Positions 18,716-28,309 of a stretch of 64,000 bases of DNA are shown here, piece after piece. Under the pieces are notes generated by a model. That model made no database searches. It was given only the letters and a program-made list of their open reading frames with translations, and had not been told where the DNA came from. How positions within the stretch are numbered: position 1 is the first letter of the stretch; each line of letters starts with the position of its first letter. Made by a program: the position numbers and the translations under genes. The DNA comes from Corallococcus soli (GTDB lineage: Bacteria; Myxococcota; Myxococcia; Myxococcales; Myxococcaceae), in NCBI RefSeq assembly GCF_014930455.1, contig NZ_JAAIYO010000001.1, positions 248,001 to 312,000 of the forward strand, read 5' to 3'.

Positions 18716-20545
18716 TCAGATGCGGATGGGCGGCTCGATGAGGAACGGCTCGGTGGCCTTCGGGTCGTCCGGGTCGAAGGCGGGCGCCTGGGGCCCGGCG
18801 CCCGTGGGCTTCCACTTGCGGGGCACGCGCTCCAGGCCCACCGGGTAGATGGTCAGCGCCCCGTCCTTGCCAATGCGCATGCGCAGGAAGTTCTTCCAGT
18901 CCGGCAGCGCGAGCGAACCGAAGGCTTCGTTGGAGTGCGCGCCGAAGAAGTTCACGCACAGCCAGAGGTAGATGCCGGTGATGAACGGCCCCACGAGGAA
19001 GCCACCCACGAAGGTGAAGCCGCAGGAGAAGAGGAACTTGCCGGCCAGGTGCATCCACCCGTCCACGCAGTGCGCGCCGTCTGGCATCAGCGTGGGACAG
19101 ATGCCCAGCTTGCTCACCGTGAGGTAGGTGCCTCCCCACGCGACGAAGAACGCCGCCGCGATGTGCGCCAGGCCGTGCAGGCTGCCCAGCAGCGTGCGCC
19201 ACCGGCCGAGCGCCGCGTCCGCGAGCCCGGTGAGCCCGCCCACCGTCACGAGCCCCAGGATGAGCGTCCAGGGCCGGTTGACCATGCTGTTGCCCACCGC
19301 CGTGAGCACCTCCGGCAGGTGCGACAGGCCCAGGCTTCCCACCTCCGCGTAGGCCGCCAGTGCGAGCAGCAGGTACCACAGGCCGGTGATGAGGCCGAAG
19401 AGCGGGCTGTAGCGGATGAGCCACAGGTTCTTGCGCGCGAGCTTCCGGGAGGTGGCCTCGTCCGGGAAGCTCTTGCGCAGCGTGGAGCCGTCGCGCAGCA
19501 CGGGCGCCGCGGGCGCGTGCGTGGGGTGCATGAACGCGCCGCCGCCGCCCGCGGTGATGCGGTGCTGGCCGGTGGCGTCCTCGTGCCGGCGGTAGTGGTG
19601 CAGGTCGCCCGCGAGGAACACGCAGATGCGCCGCCCGAGCACCTTCTCCTCCAGGTACTCCAGGTTGTTCTCCAGGTAGCTGCCCTTGTTGCGCCGCGAC
19701 GCCGCCGCCAATATCCACGCCGGCTCCGCGTTGCAGAGGATGACGCGGTCGTTGGGCCCCATCTGCTCCGCCACGTTGCGGAAGTACTCCACCTGGGGCA
19801 CGTCGATGTCGCTGTTGAGCTGCACGTCCGTGCCGATGAGCCACCAGTCGTGCGGCAGCTTCAGCGCGAAGTAGCTGCGGCTCTGCCGCGTGCGCCGCCC
19901 CGCCACCCAGCGCTGCGCGCAGAACAGCCGCATGAAGGCGGACAGCCCGTCGTACCAGTCATGGTTGCCCGGGATGACGAACAGGTCCGGGTGGGGCGCC
20001 TGGGAGCGGCGCATGGCGGCCTCGTAGGGCTGCACCGTGCGCTCCTCGTAGGTTTCGCGGCTGGCGCCCGGGTAGACCTCGTCGCCGCCGAACACCAGCA
20101 CGCGGCCGCGCGGCGTGGTGTGCACCGTCTTGCCGTCCTCTTCCGGCAGCTTCAGCTCCGGCAGCGCCAGCAGGCGCGCCACCGCGTAGGTGGAGTCCCA
20201 GCCGTCACCGATGTCGGAGACGTAGTCCAGCCACAGGTCGCCGTCCGGGCCGGCCTCCTCCGAATAGTCGAAGAAGGGCGCCTGCGGCCGCACCACCGCT
20301 TCGATGAGCCGGTGGTCCGCGCGGGCGCCGAACACCGTGGCCACCACCGCGTCTAGGCCCGTGCGCAGCACCTGGGTGGGATGCAGCCAGCGCACCATGT
20401 CCGCGTGCTTCTGGGGCTTGGTGGCGGTGGCGCTGCCCCGCTCGCGCACGAGGTGCGGCGGAGACGGCAGGGGCCCCGGGTCCTCCCAGGGCGCGGGCGT
20501 GTCGTCGCGTCGGGCCCCTTGGGGGCGCGTGGGCTCACCCGCCAT
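18716..20545 (-). CDS. Metallophosphoesterase with C-terminal membrane domain
   Basis: A 609-residue protein. Residues about 105-340 form a calcineurin-like phosphoesterase, with SDIGDGWD (110-117), GGDEVYPG (153-160), PGNHDW (192-197) and AGDLHHY (312-318) supplying the metal ligands. From about residue 372 to 575 there are four to six hydrophobic segments, so the enzyme is anchored in a membrane. The phosphoesterase domain precedes the helices and has no signal peptide, so it probably faces the cytoplasm. The substrate is unknown. It starts at ATG 20545 and diverges from the thioesterase. It is not clearly linked to its neighbours. Confidence 0.82.
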   Translation of the reverse strand: MAGEPTRPQGARRDDTPAPWEDPGPLPSPPHLVRERGSATATKPQKHADMVRWLHPTQVLRTGLDAVVATVFGARADHRLIEAVVRPQAPFFDYSEEAGPDGDLWLDYVSDIGDGWDSTYAVARLLALPELKLPEEDGKTVHTTPRGRVLVFGGDEVYPGASRETYEERTVQPYEAAMRRSQAPHPDLFVIPGNHDWYDGLSAFMRLFCAQRWVAGRRTRQSRSYFALKLPHDWWLIGTDVQLNSDIDVPQVEYFRNVAEQMGPNDRVILCNAEPAWILAAASRRNKGSYLENNLEYLEEKVLGRRICVFLAGDLHHYRRHEDATGQHRITAGGGGAFMHPTHAPAAPVLRDGSTLRKSFPDEATSRKLARKNLWLIRYSPLFGLITGLWYLLLALAAYAEVGSLGLSHLPEVLTAVGNSMVNRPWTLILGLVTVGGLTGLADAALGRWRTLLGSLHGLAHIAAAFFVAWGGTYLTVSKLGICPTLMPDGAHCVDGWMHLAGKFLFSCGFTFVGGFLVGPFITGIYLWLCVNFFGAHSNEAFGSLALPDWKNFLRMRIGKDGALTIYPVGLERVPRKWKPTGAGPQAPAFDPDDPKATEPFLIEPPIRI

Positions 20546-20710
20546 CGCGAGCCCCCGGGAGGACGGAGGAGGACGGCAGGGGAAGGGGCGGCGTCAGGGC
20601 GGACCAGAAAGCCATGCACCCCTGGCTTAGCATGTCCGCCAGGGATGGCTGGAGGGCAGCCAGGCATGGTTTCCGTTCCCCGGCGGGCCGCTCCTTGCGA
20701 GCATGAGGGC

Positions 20711-21172
20711 ATGTCGGATGCGCCCCTGAAGGACTTCCCCGTCGTCGTGCCCTTCCCCGTCCACTGGAGCGAGATGGACGCCTACGGGCACGTGAACAAC
20801 GCCCGCACGTTCACCTGGTTCGAGTCCGCGCGCATCGCGTACATGGCGCGCGTGGGGCTGGTGGGGCCGTCCGCGGCGGGGAAGGAGACGACGGTGGGGG
20901 GGATTGGCCCCATCCTCGCGAACACGCACGCGGACTACGTGCGGCCGGTGGTGTTCCCGGTGAACCTGGTGGCGGGCGCGCGCGTCACCCGCGTGGGAAA
21001 TTCCTCCATCACCTTCGAGCACATGGTGGCGGGCGCGGATGACGGCGTCGTCTACACGCGTGGGGGTTCTATCGTGGTGACGTTGCGCTACGCCACGGGA
21101 GAGAAGGTCCCCGTGCCGCAGGGCATCCGAGCAGCCATCGAGGCGCTGGAAGGCCGCTCGACCGGCGGTTAG
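20711..21172 (+). CDS. Acyl-CoA thioesterase, hotdog fold (YbgC/FadM type)
   Basis: A 153-residue cytoplasmic hotdog thioesterase. The N-terminal motif HWSEMDAYGHVNN is the 4-hydroxybenzoyl-CoA thioesterase/YbgC signature, with Asp in DAYGHVNN as the catalytic acid. The length matches the family. Its physiological acyl-CoA cannot be told from sequence. The ATG at 20711 lacks a well-spaced Shine-Dalgarno, but earlier in-frame codons encode no recognisable sequence. Confidence 0.88.
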   Translation: MSDAPLKDFPVVVPFPVHWSEMDAYGHVNNARTFTWFESARIAYMARVGLVGPSAAGKETTVGGIGPILANTHADYVRPVVFPVNLVAGARVTRVGNSSITFEHMVAGADDGVVYTRGGSIVVTLRYATGEKVPVPQGIRAAIEALEGRSTGG

Positions 21173-21267
21173 TCCAAACGGGCTGGCGCTCATGGCCCCC
21201 TGCTTCCGCTGACTCGTGACGGGCATGGCGCTGGTGGCGCGTGCCGTTCTCCTTCACGAGAAAAACC

Positions 21268-22479
21268 ATGAGTGGCCTTCCCAATCCCAACATCCTTCCC
21301 CCCAAGGGTCCCCTGGCGGACGTCGAGGCGGTGGGCCGCATCGAGGCCGTGAAGACGGTGCTCCGGGTGCTCACGCAGATGACGGGCCTGCGGCTGGCGG
21401 TGGTGGCCCGGGTGACGCCGGAGTCGTGGACGTGCTGCGCGGTGCTGGACCAGATGGGCTTCGGCCTGCGCGCCGGAGACACGCTGGTGGTGTCCACGAC
21501 GTTCTGCAACACGGTGCGCGGCATGGCGAAGCCGTTGCTCGTCAACCACGCCAGCAGGGACCCGCGCTTCAAGGACCACCCCGCGCCGAAGATGTACGGC
21601 ATCGAGAGCTACGTCGCGGTGCCGCTGTACCGGCGCAACGGGGAGTTCTTCGGCGTGATGTGCGCGCTGGACGCGAAGCCCGCGGACCTCACGGAGGACA
21701 AGCTGGAGATCTTCCGCCACCTGGGGGATCTGGTAGGCCACCAGCTTGAGCAGGAAGAGGTGCTGAACGACCGCGACACGCAGTTGCTGAGCGCGCGCGA
21801 GGCGTCGCTGTTGCGCGAGCAGCTGATGGGCATCGTCAGCCATGACCTGCGCAACCCGCTCAACGCCATCTCGCTGGCGGCGGCGACGCTGATGCGGCGC
21901 TCGGACCTGGACGACCGGGCCCGCCGGGGGCTGAGGCGCATCCTGGACTCGTCGGACCGGGCGAACCGGCTCATCCTGGACCTGCTGGACTTCACCCACG
22001 TGCGCACGGGGCTGGCATTGCGGGTGAAGCCCAGGGCCGTGGACCTGCATGAAATCACCCAGCAGGTGGTGGACGAGGTGCAGCTCACCTCCCTGGGGCG
22101 CACGCTGGAGGTGGTGTGCCATGGGAATGCTCGGGGCCAGTGGGATCCGGATCGCGTCGCGCAGGCGCTGACCAACCTCATCACCAACGCCGTGCAGTAC
22201 AGCGCCTCCTCCACCCGCATCCTGGTGGAGGCGCGCGGCGAGGCGGACGCGGTGGTGCTGAGCGTGACCAACGTGGGCACGCCCATCCCCCTGGACGTGA
22301 TGCCCGTGCTCTTCGAGCCGATGACCCGGGGCACCACGGAAGGCGGCGAGCGCCGCAGCGTGGGGCTGGGGTTGTTCATCGTGAACCAGATTGCCCTGGC
22401 GCACGGAGGCCGCGTGGACGTGACCTCCACGGCGGAGGCGGGCACGACGTTCCGGGTGCATCTGCCACGCAAGGGTTGA
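21268..22479 (+). CDS. GAF-domain sensor histidine kinase
   Basis: A 403-residue soluble histidine kinase. A GAF domain (about 15-170) with FCNTVRG and AVPLYRRNGEFFGVMCALD is followed by a HisKA dimerisation helix with the phospho-acceptor His192 in SHDLRNPLNA. A HATPase_c domain follows with NLITNAVQY (N box) and GLGLFIV (G2 box). There are no transmembrane segments, so it senses an internal signal. No response regulator is adjacent. GTG 21241 is an alternative start giving nine more residues. Confidence 0.9.
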   Translation: MSGLPNPNILPPKGPLADVEAVGRIEAVKTVLRVLTQMTGLRLAVVARVTPESWTCCAVLDQMGFGLRAGDTLVVSTTFCNTVRGMAKPLLVNHASRDPRFKDHPAPKMYGIESYVAVPLYRRNGEFFGVMCALDAKPADLTEDKLEIFRHLGDLVGHQLEQEEVLNDRDTQLLSAREASLLREQLMGIVSHDLRNPLNAISLAAATLMRRSDLDDRARRGLRRILDSSDRANRLILDLLDFTHVRTGLALRVKPRAVDLHEITQQVVDEVQLTSLGRTLEVVCHGNARGQWDPDRVAQALTNLITNAVQYSASSTRILVEARGEADAVVLSVTNVGTPIPLDVMPVLFEPMTRGTTEGGERRSVGLGLFIVNQIALAHGGRVDVTSTAEAGTTFRVHLPRKG

Positions 22480-22522
22480 AGCGCGCTTCCCGGAGAGGGG
22501 TGGACGCTCCACGCCTTGATGT

Positions 22523-24607
22523 TCACGGCGCCGGTGTGTCGTCCAGGGGCCGCTTGAGCACGATGAGCGCGAGCGTGGTGGCCAGCGTTCCCGCGATGAG
22601 CGCCAGCACGTAGGGCCCCAGCGGCTGCACGGCGTTGGGGATGGCGAGCACGAAGACGCCGCCGTGGGGGGCCCTGAGCGCGCAGCCGAAGCCCATGGAC
22701 ACCGCGCCCGCGATGGCGGAGCCGAAGACGATGGCGGGGATGACGCGCAGCGGGTCTCGGGCCGCGTAGGGGATGGCGCCCTCGGTGATGAACGCGAGCC
22801 CCAGCACCGCCGCCGCCTTGCCCGCCTCGCGCTCCTGGAGCGTGAAGCGGTTCTTCGCGACCACCGTGGCCAGGGCCAGTCCCAGGGGCGGCGTCATGCC
22901 CGCGACCATCACCGCCGCCATCGGCGTGAAGGTGCTGGAGCCCAGCAGGCCTACCGCGAAGGCATAGGCCGCCTTGTTGATGGGGCCTCCGGTGTCGAAG
23001 GCCACCATCGCCCCCAGCAGCAGCCCCAGCAGCACCGCGTTCGTTCCGGACAGGCCCGTGAGGAAGCGCGTGAGGGCGCCCATCAGCGCGGCCACGGGGG
23101 CTCCAATGACATAGGTCATCAGCAGGCCCACGATGAGCGCGGAGAGCAGCGGGATGACCAGCACCGGCTTGAGCCCCTCCAGGTTCGCCGGCAGCCGGAT
23201 GCGGTCTTTCAGCGTGCGCGCCACGTAGCCCGCGAGGAACCCCGCAGCGATGCCGCCGAGGAACCCCGCGTTGAGCTGGTTCGCCAGCATGCCTCCGATG
23301 AAGCCCGGTGCGAGCCCCGGCCGGTCCGCGATGGAGTAGGCGAGGTAGCCCGCGAGCGCGGGCACCATCAGCGCGAACGCCGCGTCGCCAATCCCTTTCA
23401 GCGCGGCGGGCAGGGTACCGGGCTGCTTGTACGCGTCGATGCCGAAGACGAACGACAGCGCCAGCAGCAGCCCGCCCGCGACGACGAAGGGCAACATGAA
23501 CGACACGCCCGTGAGCAGGTGCTTGTACGCGCCCGAGGGTTCGGCCTTCGCGGGTGCGCCGAGCGCTGGCGCCGCCACGGGCCGCGTCGCGCTCATGGGC
23601 TCGGGCAGGGCGAGCGCCTGCTCCACCACGCGGTCCGCCTGCTTCAGCGCTTCACCCACGGACGTCTGGAGCAGGCGCTTGCCGACGAAGCGCTCCGTGG
23701 AGACGTGCGTGTCCGCGCCGATGATGACCGCGTCCGCCTGGGCAATCTCCTCCGCTGTCAGCGTGTTCTTCGCGCCCACGGAGCCCTGCGTCTCCACGCG
23801 GATGGCATAGCCCTTCGCCCGCGCCGCGCGCGTGAGGGCCTCCGCCGCCATGAAGGTGTGCGCGATGCCCGTGGGACAGGCCGTCACCGCGACCAGCGTG
23901 CCGGCGGGCGTGGAAGAGGGAGGCGTGCGGAGCGGCGCTCCCGAGGGGGCGGCCCGGCGGGATGTTCCATCGAGAGGCAGCGTCACGTCCGACGGAGACA
24001 GGGGCGTGGACGTCAGCAACCCGTGGGGCCGCGGGAAGGAGACGCCCGTCGGCGTGTCGGACCGCCGGGTGGCGCTGGTGGGCGGCGGGGTGCGTGCGGG
24101 GCCGGGAGGGAGTCCTGGCGCTTGTGGCTGGGAGGCGCGTGTCGAGGCACCCGGTGGGTGTTCGTTCTGGCGCGGGGCTCCCGGGAGGGGCCGCGATGCG
24201 TCGCCGTGGAGCGCCGTGGCGTCGGTGCCAGCGCGGGCCGCGTCCGGGGGCGTGGCTCCGGGGGGCCCGGCGTCTCCGGAGGCCGCCGCCGTGCGGTGCA
24301 GCGTGGCGCGGGCCACGGCCTCGTCGATGATGCGCTCGGTGTCCCGGATGGCCACCGCCGTGGAGGTGCGGACCAGCGGTTTGCCCACGAACCGCGACTC
24401 GTCCACGGTGATGTCCGTGGCGAGGATGACCGCGTCCGCCTGCTCCACCGCCGCGTCGTCGAGCGGGGTCCGCACACCCTCCGCGCCGCGCGTCTCCACC
24501 GTGAGGTCGTGTCCCTTGAGGTCCGCCACGCGGCGCAGCGCCTCGGCCGCCATGAAGGTGTGCGCGATGCCCGTGGGACACGCGGTGACCGCCACCAGTT
24601 TCGCCAT
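22523..24607 (-). CDS. fruA: Fructose PTS enzyme EIIB-EIIB-EIIC
   Basis: A 694-residue membrane component of the fructose phosphotransferase system. There are two EIIB domains, residues 1-103 and about 236-335, each opening with VAVTACPTGIAHTF and so each having a phosphorylatable Cys (Cys10 and Cys244). A proline- and alanine-rich linker of about 130 residues joins them. The EIIC membrane domain (about 350-694) has around nine to ten helices and the substrate-site motif FDTGGPINKAAY. The product is fructose 1-phosphate, passed to the kinase encoded 29 bp upstream. Escherichia coli FruA also has two B domains, but here both keep the full active-site motif and the linker is long. The ATG at 24607 follows AAGGA. 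Confidence 0.95.
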   Translation of the reverse strand: MAKLVAVTACPTGIAHTFMAAEALRRVADLKGHDLTVETRGAEGVRTPLDDAAVEQADAVILATDITVDESRFVGKPLVRTSTAVAIRDTERIIDEAVARATLHRTAAASGDAGPPGATPPDAARAGTDATALHGDASRPLPGAPRQNEHPPGASTRASQPQAPGLPPGPARTPPPTSATRRSDTPTGVSFPRPHGLLTSTPLSPSDVTLPLDGTSRRAAPSGAPLRTPPSSTPAGTLVAVTACPTGIAHTFMAAEALTRAARAKGYAIRVETQGSVGAKNTLTAEEIAQADAVIIGADTHVSTERFVGKRLLQTSVGEALKQADRVVEQALALPEPMSATRPVAAPALGAPAKAEPSGAYKHLLTGVSFMLPFVVAGGLLLALSFVFGIDAYKQPGTLPAALKGIGDAAFALMVPALAGYLAYSIADRPGLAPGFIGGMLANQLNAGFLGGIAAGFLAGYVARTLKDRIRLPANLEGLKPVLVIPLLSALIVGLLMTYVIGAPVAALMGALTRFLTGLSGTNAVLLGLLLGAMVAFDTGGPINKAAYAFAVGLLGSSTFTPMAAVMVAGMTPPLGLALATVVAKNRFTLQEREAGKAAAVLGLAFITEGAIPYAARDPLRVIPAIVFGSAIAGAVSMGFGCALRAPHGGVFVLAIPNAVQPLGPYVLALIAGTLATTLALIVLKRPLDDTPAP

Positions 24608-24636
24608 CGTCGTCGTGTCCTTGTCGTTCCGTCGTC

Positions 24637-25593
24637 TCAGGCGTTGCCCAAGGGGTGCATCCGCACCGCGCCCACCAATGCCGCCACCCGCTCCGGTGTC
24701 GGCGGCACCGGCCCCACCCGCGCGAGCTTCCCCGCCGCGAAGGCCGTTCCCCTGCGAGCGCACGTCTCCAGGTCGTTCCCATCCAGCCGCGCCGCCAGCA
24801 CGCCGGCCACCAGCGCGTCGCCCGCGCCCACCGTGCTCGCCACCTCCACCGGCGGCGGCAGCGCGCGCCACGCACCGTCATGTGACACGAACAGCGCGCC
24901 CTCCGCCCCCAGCGACACCACCACCAGCCCGATGCCGCTCGCGTGCAGCTCTCGCGCGGCCCGGCCCACGTCGCCCGGGGTCTTCAACGGACGGTCGAAC
25001 AGTTCCCCCAGCTCGTGCGCGTTCGGCTTCACGAAGTCCGGGCGCGCGGCCACCGCGTGGCGCAGCGGTTCGCCGCTGGTGTCCACCGCCACCACCGCGC
25101 CCTTCGCGCGCAGGCGCTCCGTCAGCGTGGCGTAGACGGTCGCGGGCACCCCGGCCGGTACGCTGCCCGACAGGACGAAGCAGCCGTGGTCCTCCGCCAG
25201 CGCGTCCAGCGTGGCCCCCAGCGCCTCCAGGGCCTCGTCCGGAACGCGGAGCCCGGGCAGGTTCAGGTCCGTCACCGCTCCGCTCGCGCGGTCCACGACC
25301 TTGATGTTCACGCGGCTGGAGCCGGGCAGGCGCAGGCAGCGGTCCTGGATGCCCCGGTCGTGGAACAGCGCCTCGAACAGCGTCGCGTTGTCCGCGCCCA
25401 GGAAGCCCGCGGCCGTCACCGGCCGGGAACCTCCCGCGAGGAACGCGGCCACGTTGATGCCCTTGCCTCCCGGCGTGCGCGTCTCCGCCACCACGCGGTT
25501 GACCGCGCCCGCGGTGAAGCCCGGACACTCCAGCGTCTGGTCGATGGCCGCGTTCAACGTGACGGTCACCACCCCTGGCTTCGTCGGCCTCAT
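24637..25593 (-). CDS. fruK: 1-phosphofructokinase
   Basis: A 318-residue PfkB-family sugar kinase that turns fructose 1-phosphate into fructose 1,6-bisphosphate. The first PfkB signature PGGKGINVAAFL is at 41-52, and the anion-hole and catalytic-base motif STVGAGDALVAG is near 255-266. It lies between the EIIA-HPr-EI gene and the EIIBC gene. Its ATG overlaps the upstream stop by four bases (ATGA), so translation is coupled. Confidence 0.96.
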   Translation of the reverse strand: MRPTKPGVVTVTLNAAIDQTLECPGFTAGAVNRVVAETRTPGGKGINVAAFLAGGSRPVTAAGFLGADNATLFEALFHDRGIQDRCLRLPGSSRVNIKVVDRASGAVTDLNLPGLRVPDEALEALGATLDALAEDHGCFVLSGSVPAGVPATVYATLTERLRAKGAVVAVDTSGEPLRHAVAARPDFVKPNAHELGELFDRPLKTPGDVGRAARELHASGIGLVVVSLGAEGALFVSHDGAWRALPPPVEVASTVGAGDALVAGVLAARLDGNDLETCARRGTAFAAGKLARVGPVPPTPERVAALVGAVRMHPLGNA

Positions 25594-28088
25594 GCCGTGG
25601 CTCCCTTCCTGGCCAGCAGGTCGCGCGCCAACGCCCGCACCTCCGCCGCGTTGCCGGACTCCAGGGCCCGTCGCGCCACGGCCTCCGCGTCCGTCATGGA
25701 GATGCCGCGCAGCAGCGCCTTCACCGACGGGATGCTGGGGATGGCGACGCTCAGCTCGCTGACGCCCAGGCCGGACAACACCACCGCGCCGGACGGGTCT
25801 CCCGCGATGCCACCGCAGGCGCCCACCCAGATGCCCGCCTTCCGGGCCGCGCGCACCGTGAGGTCCACCATGCGCAGCACCGCCGGGTGCAGGCCGTCCG
25901 CCTGCGGCGCGAGCACCGGGTGCTCGCGGTCCATCGCCAGCACGTACTGCGTCAGGTCGTTGGTGCCGATGGAGAAGAACGACACGTCCTTCGCCAGCCG
26001 GTCCGCCATCATCACCGCCGAGGGCACTTCAATCATGATGCCCACCTCCACGGGATCCGCGCCGACCTCCCGCCGCACGGACTCGGTGATGGCGCGGGCC
26101 TTCGTCAGCTCCTCGGGCATCGCGACCATGGGATACATGATGCGGACCGGGCCCTCCTTCGACGCTCGCAGGATGGCGCGCAGCTGCGTGCGGAACAGGT
26201 CCTCGCGCTCGAAGCACAGCCGGATGCCGCGCACGCCCAGGAACGGGTTCTCCTCCGCCGGCAGCGACAGGTAGGGCACGCGCTTGTCGCCGCCGATGTC
26301 CAGCGTGCGCAGGATGAGCGGCAGGCCGTTGAGCGCGCGCACCATGGTGCGGTACGCGTGGAGCTGCTCCTCCTCGTCGGGCGGGTCGTCGCGCTTGAGG
26401 AAGAGGAACTCCGTGCGCATCAGGCCCACGCCCTCGCCGCCCGCGTCCACGGCCTTCTGGGCCTCCGAGGCCTCGCTGATGTTCGCGGCCACCTCCACGC
26501 GCTTGCCGTCGAGCGTGATGGCGGGCCGGTAGCGCTCCAGCTTCTCCTCCTCGCGCCGGGCCCGCGTGCGCTCGCGCTGGTTCGCGGCCTTCGCGCGGTC
26601 GCGCTCCGAAGGGCCCACGACGAGCACGCCCGCGTCGCCATCCAGGATGCAGGGCTGGCCGTTGCGCAGGTCCAGCACCGACGGCCCCACCGCCACCACC
26701 GCCGGCAGGTCGAGCGAGCGCGCGATGATGGCCGTGTGCGACGTGGTGCCGCCGCCCGCCGTGCACAGGCCCAGCACCATGGCGGGGTCCAGCTTCGCGG
26801 TGTCCGATGGCGCCAGGTCCTCCGCGAGCAGCACCACGGGGTGGTCCGGGAAGGTGGCCTCGCCCTCCACCACCTTCGCCAGGGGCCGCAGCACGCGCCG
26901 GCCCACGTCCCGCAGGTCGGCGGCGCGCGCGGCCAGCGTCGGCTCGTCCAGCTTCGCCAGGGAGTCCGCGCGGTCCTCGAACACGCGGCGCCAGGCCGCG
27001 CCCGCGCTCATCCCGGTGTCGATGTGGCCGTGCGTCTCCGACAGCATCCCCGGGTCGTCCAGCAGCTCCAGGTGCGCCTTGAAGATGGCGGCCCGCTGCG
27101 CCCCGGCCTTCTTGAGGAAACCCTCGTGCAACTGGCGCAGCTCCGCGGCGGCGCCCGCGAGCGCCTCCTCCAAGCGGCGGTGCTCCTGCGCGCTGTCCGG
27201 GGCGCGCTCCTCCACCTCCAAGCGCTCCCGCTGAAAGGTCCACACCGGCCCTGCCGCGATGCCCGGCGACGCGGACAGGCCCGCCACCAGCGTCCCCTCG
27301 TAGTCGAGCGTCGCGGTGACGGTCGGCGTCGCGCTTGGGGTGGGCGCGGTGGGCGCGCCCTCACCCAGCCCCGCATCGAACGCCTCCCGGAGCGCGAGCA
27401 GCGCCGCGTCCGCGTCATCCCCCGTCGCGGTGAGCGTCAGCGCCGTGCCGCCCCGCGCGCCCAACTGGAGGAGCGACAGGAGGCTCCGGGCATTCGCCTG
27501 TCGCCCGGCGTGGTGCACGGTGACGTCGGCGCGGAAGCGCCGGACCACTTCCACCAGCGCGGTGGCCGGGCGCGCGTGCAGGCCATGCGGGGAGGGCGAG
27601 GTGACCCGGACGTGGGGCCCGTCGAAGGAGGTGACGGAGGCCTGGGGCTCCGGTGCGGGCGCGGCGCCGTTGAGCGCCTGGACGATGACGCCCGCGTCCT
27701 GCGTGTGGGCCAGCAGCTGGGACTGGGAGTCGTCGCCCAGCACGCCGGTGAGGTTGGCGAGCACCTGGAGGTGTTCGTCGGACTTCGCCGCGATGCCCAC
27801 GACGATGCGCGCGGAGCCCTCCGGACTCCACGCGACGCCAGCGGGGAACTGCACCACGACGACCCCCGTCTCGCGCACGAGGTCGCGCGCTTCGGGCAGG
27901 CCGTGGGGGATGGCGATGCCGTGGCCCAGGTACGTCGCGGACACCTGCTCACGCTGGAGCATGCTGTCGATGTAGCCGGGCGCGATGAAGCCGGACTCCA
28001 CCATCACCTGTCCGACCAGGCGGATGGCCTCCGCCTTGTTCGCGGCGGACCGTCCCAGTCGGACCTGCGAGGGCGTCAACGTCAGCAT
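25590..28088 (-). CDS. fruB: Multiphosphoryl transfer protein EIIA(Fru)-HPr-EI
   Basis: An 832-residue cytoplasmic fusion that carries phosphate from phosphoenolpyruvate to the fructose permease. EIIA spans about 1-140 with His62 in AIPHGL. HPr spans about 155-245 with His171 in HGLHARPAT. Enzyme I spans about 265-832 with His451 in GGTTSHTAI, followed by the PEP-utilising domains (LRTLDIGGDKR, FFSIGTNDLTQY). All three phosphorylation sites are intact, so this single protein can replace the general PTS proteins. AAGGAG five bases upstream supports ATG 28088. It heads the fruBKA operon. Confidence 0.96.
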   Translation of the reverse strand: MLTLTPSQVRLGRSAANKAEAIRLVGQVMVESGFIAPGYIDSMLQREQVSATYLGHGIAIPHGLPEARDLVRETGVVVVQFPAGVAWSPEGSARIVVGIAAKSDEHLQVLANLTGVLGDDSQSQLLAHTQDAGVIVQALNGAAPAPEPQASVTSFDGPHVRVTSPSPHGLHARPATALVEVVRRFRADVTVHHAGRQANARSLLSLLQLGARGGTALTLTATGDDADAALLALREAFDAGLGEGAPTAPTPSATPTVTATLDYEGTLVAGLSASPGIAAGPVWTFQRERLEVEERAPDSAQEHRRLEEALAGAAAELRQLHEGFLKKAGAQRAAIFKAHLELLDDPGMLSETHGHIDTGMSAGAAWRRVFEDRADSLAKLDEPTLAARAADLRDVGRRVLRPLAKVVEGEATFPDHPVVLLAEDLAPSDTAKLDPAMVLGLCTAGGGTTSHTAIIARSLDLPAVVAVGPSVLDLRNGQPCILDGDAGVLVVGPSERDRAKAANQRERTRARREEEKLERYRPAITLDGKRVEVAANISEASEAQKAVDAGGEGVGLMRTEFLFLKRDDPPDEEEQLHAYRTMVRALNGLPLILRTLDIGGDKRVPYLSLPAEENPFLGVRGIRLCFEREDLFRTQLRAILRASKEGPVRIMYPMVAMPEELTKARAITESVRREVGADPVEVGIMIEVPSAVMMADRLAKDVSFFSIGTNDLTQYVLAMDREHPVLAPQADGLHPAVLRMVDLTVRAARKAGIWVGACGGIAGDPSGAVVLSGLGVSELSVAIPSIPSVKALLRGISMTDAEAVARRALESGNAAEVRALARDLLARKGATA

Positions 28089-28309
28089 CGGGGCTCCTTG
28101 GCGGCTCGTGCTTCACGCGAGGGACGACGGCGCATCCTGCCCCGGGGGCCTCCTCGCGCCGCTCCATCCCTCCGGGTCCCGTCTTCCCGGTAACAGCCAG
28201 GCGCTGGGAAAGCCCTGGAAGCCCGCGCGCTTGCTTGCTCCGGGAACGCTTGCGGGGGCGCATCGGTGGACGTGACGGGGCGTGGGAGGGTGTTAAGGAG
28301 GAGGCCGTC

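Noticed and set aside
18600-19844. Extension of the GH13_36 gene to a much earlier start
   Set aside because: The upstream part of the frame is antisense-like sequence over the metallophosphoesterase gene; the type II signal peptide at 18599 marks the true start.
24608-24871. Longer N-terminus for the PTS EIIBC protein
   Set aside because: The extra codons lie over the fruK gene in another frame, while EIIB starts exactly at the ATG at 24607 with a Shine-Dalgarno.
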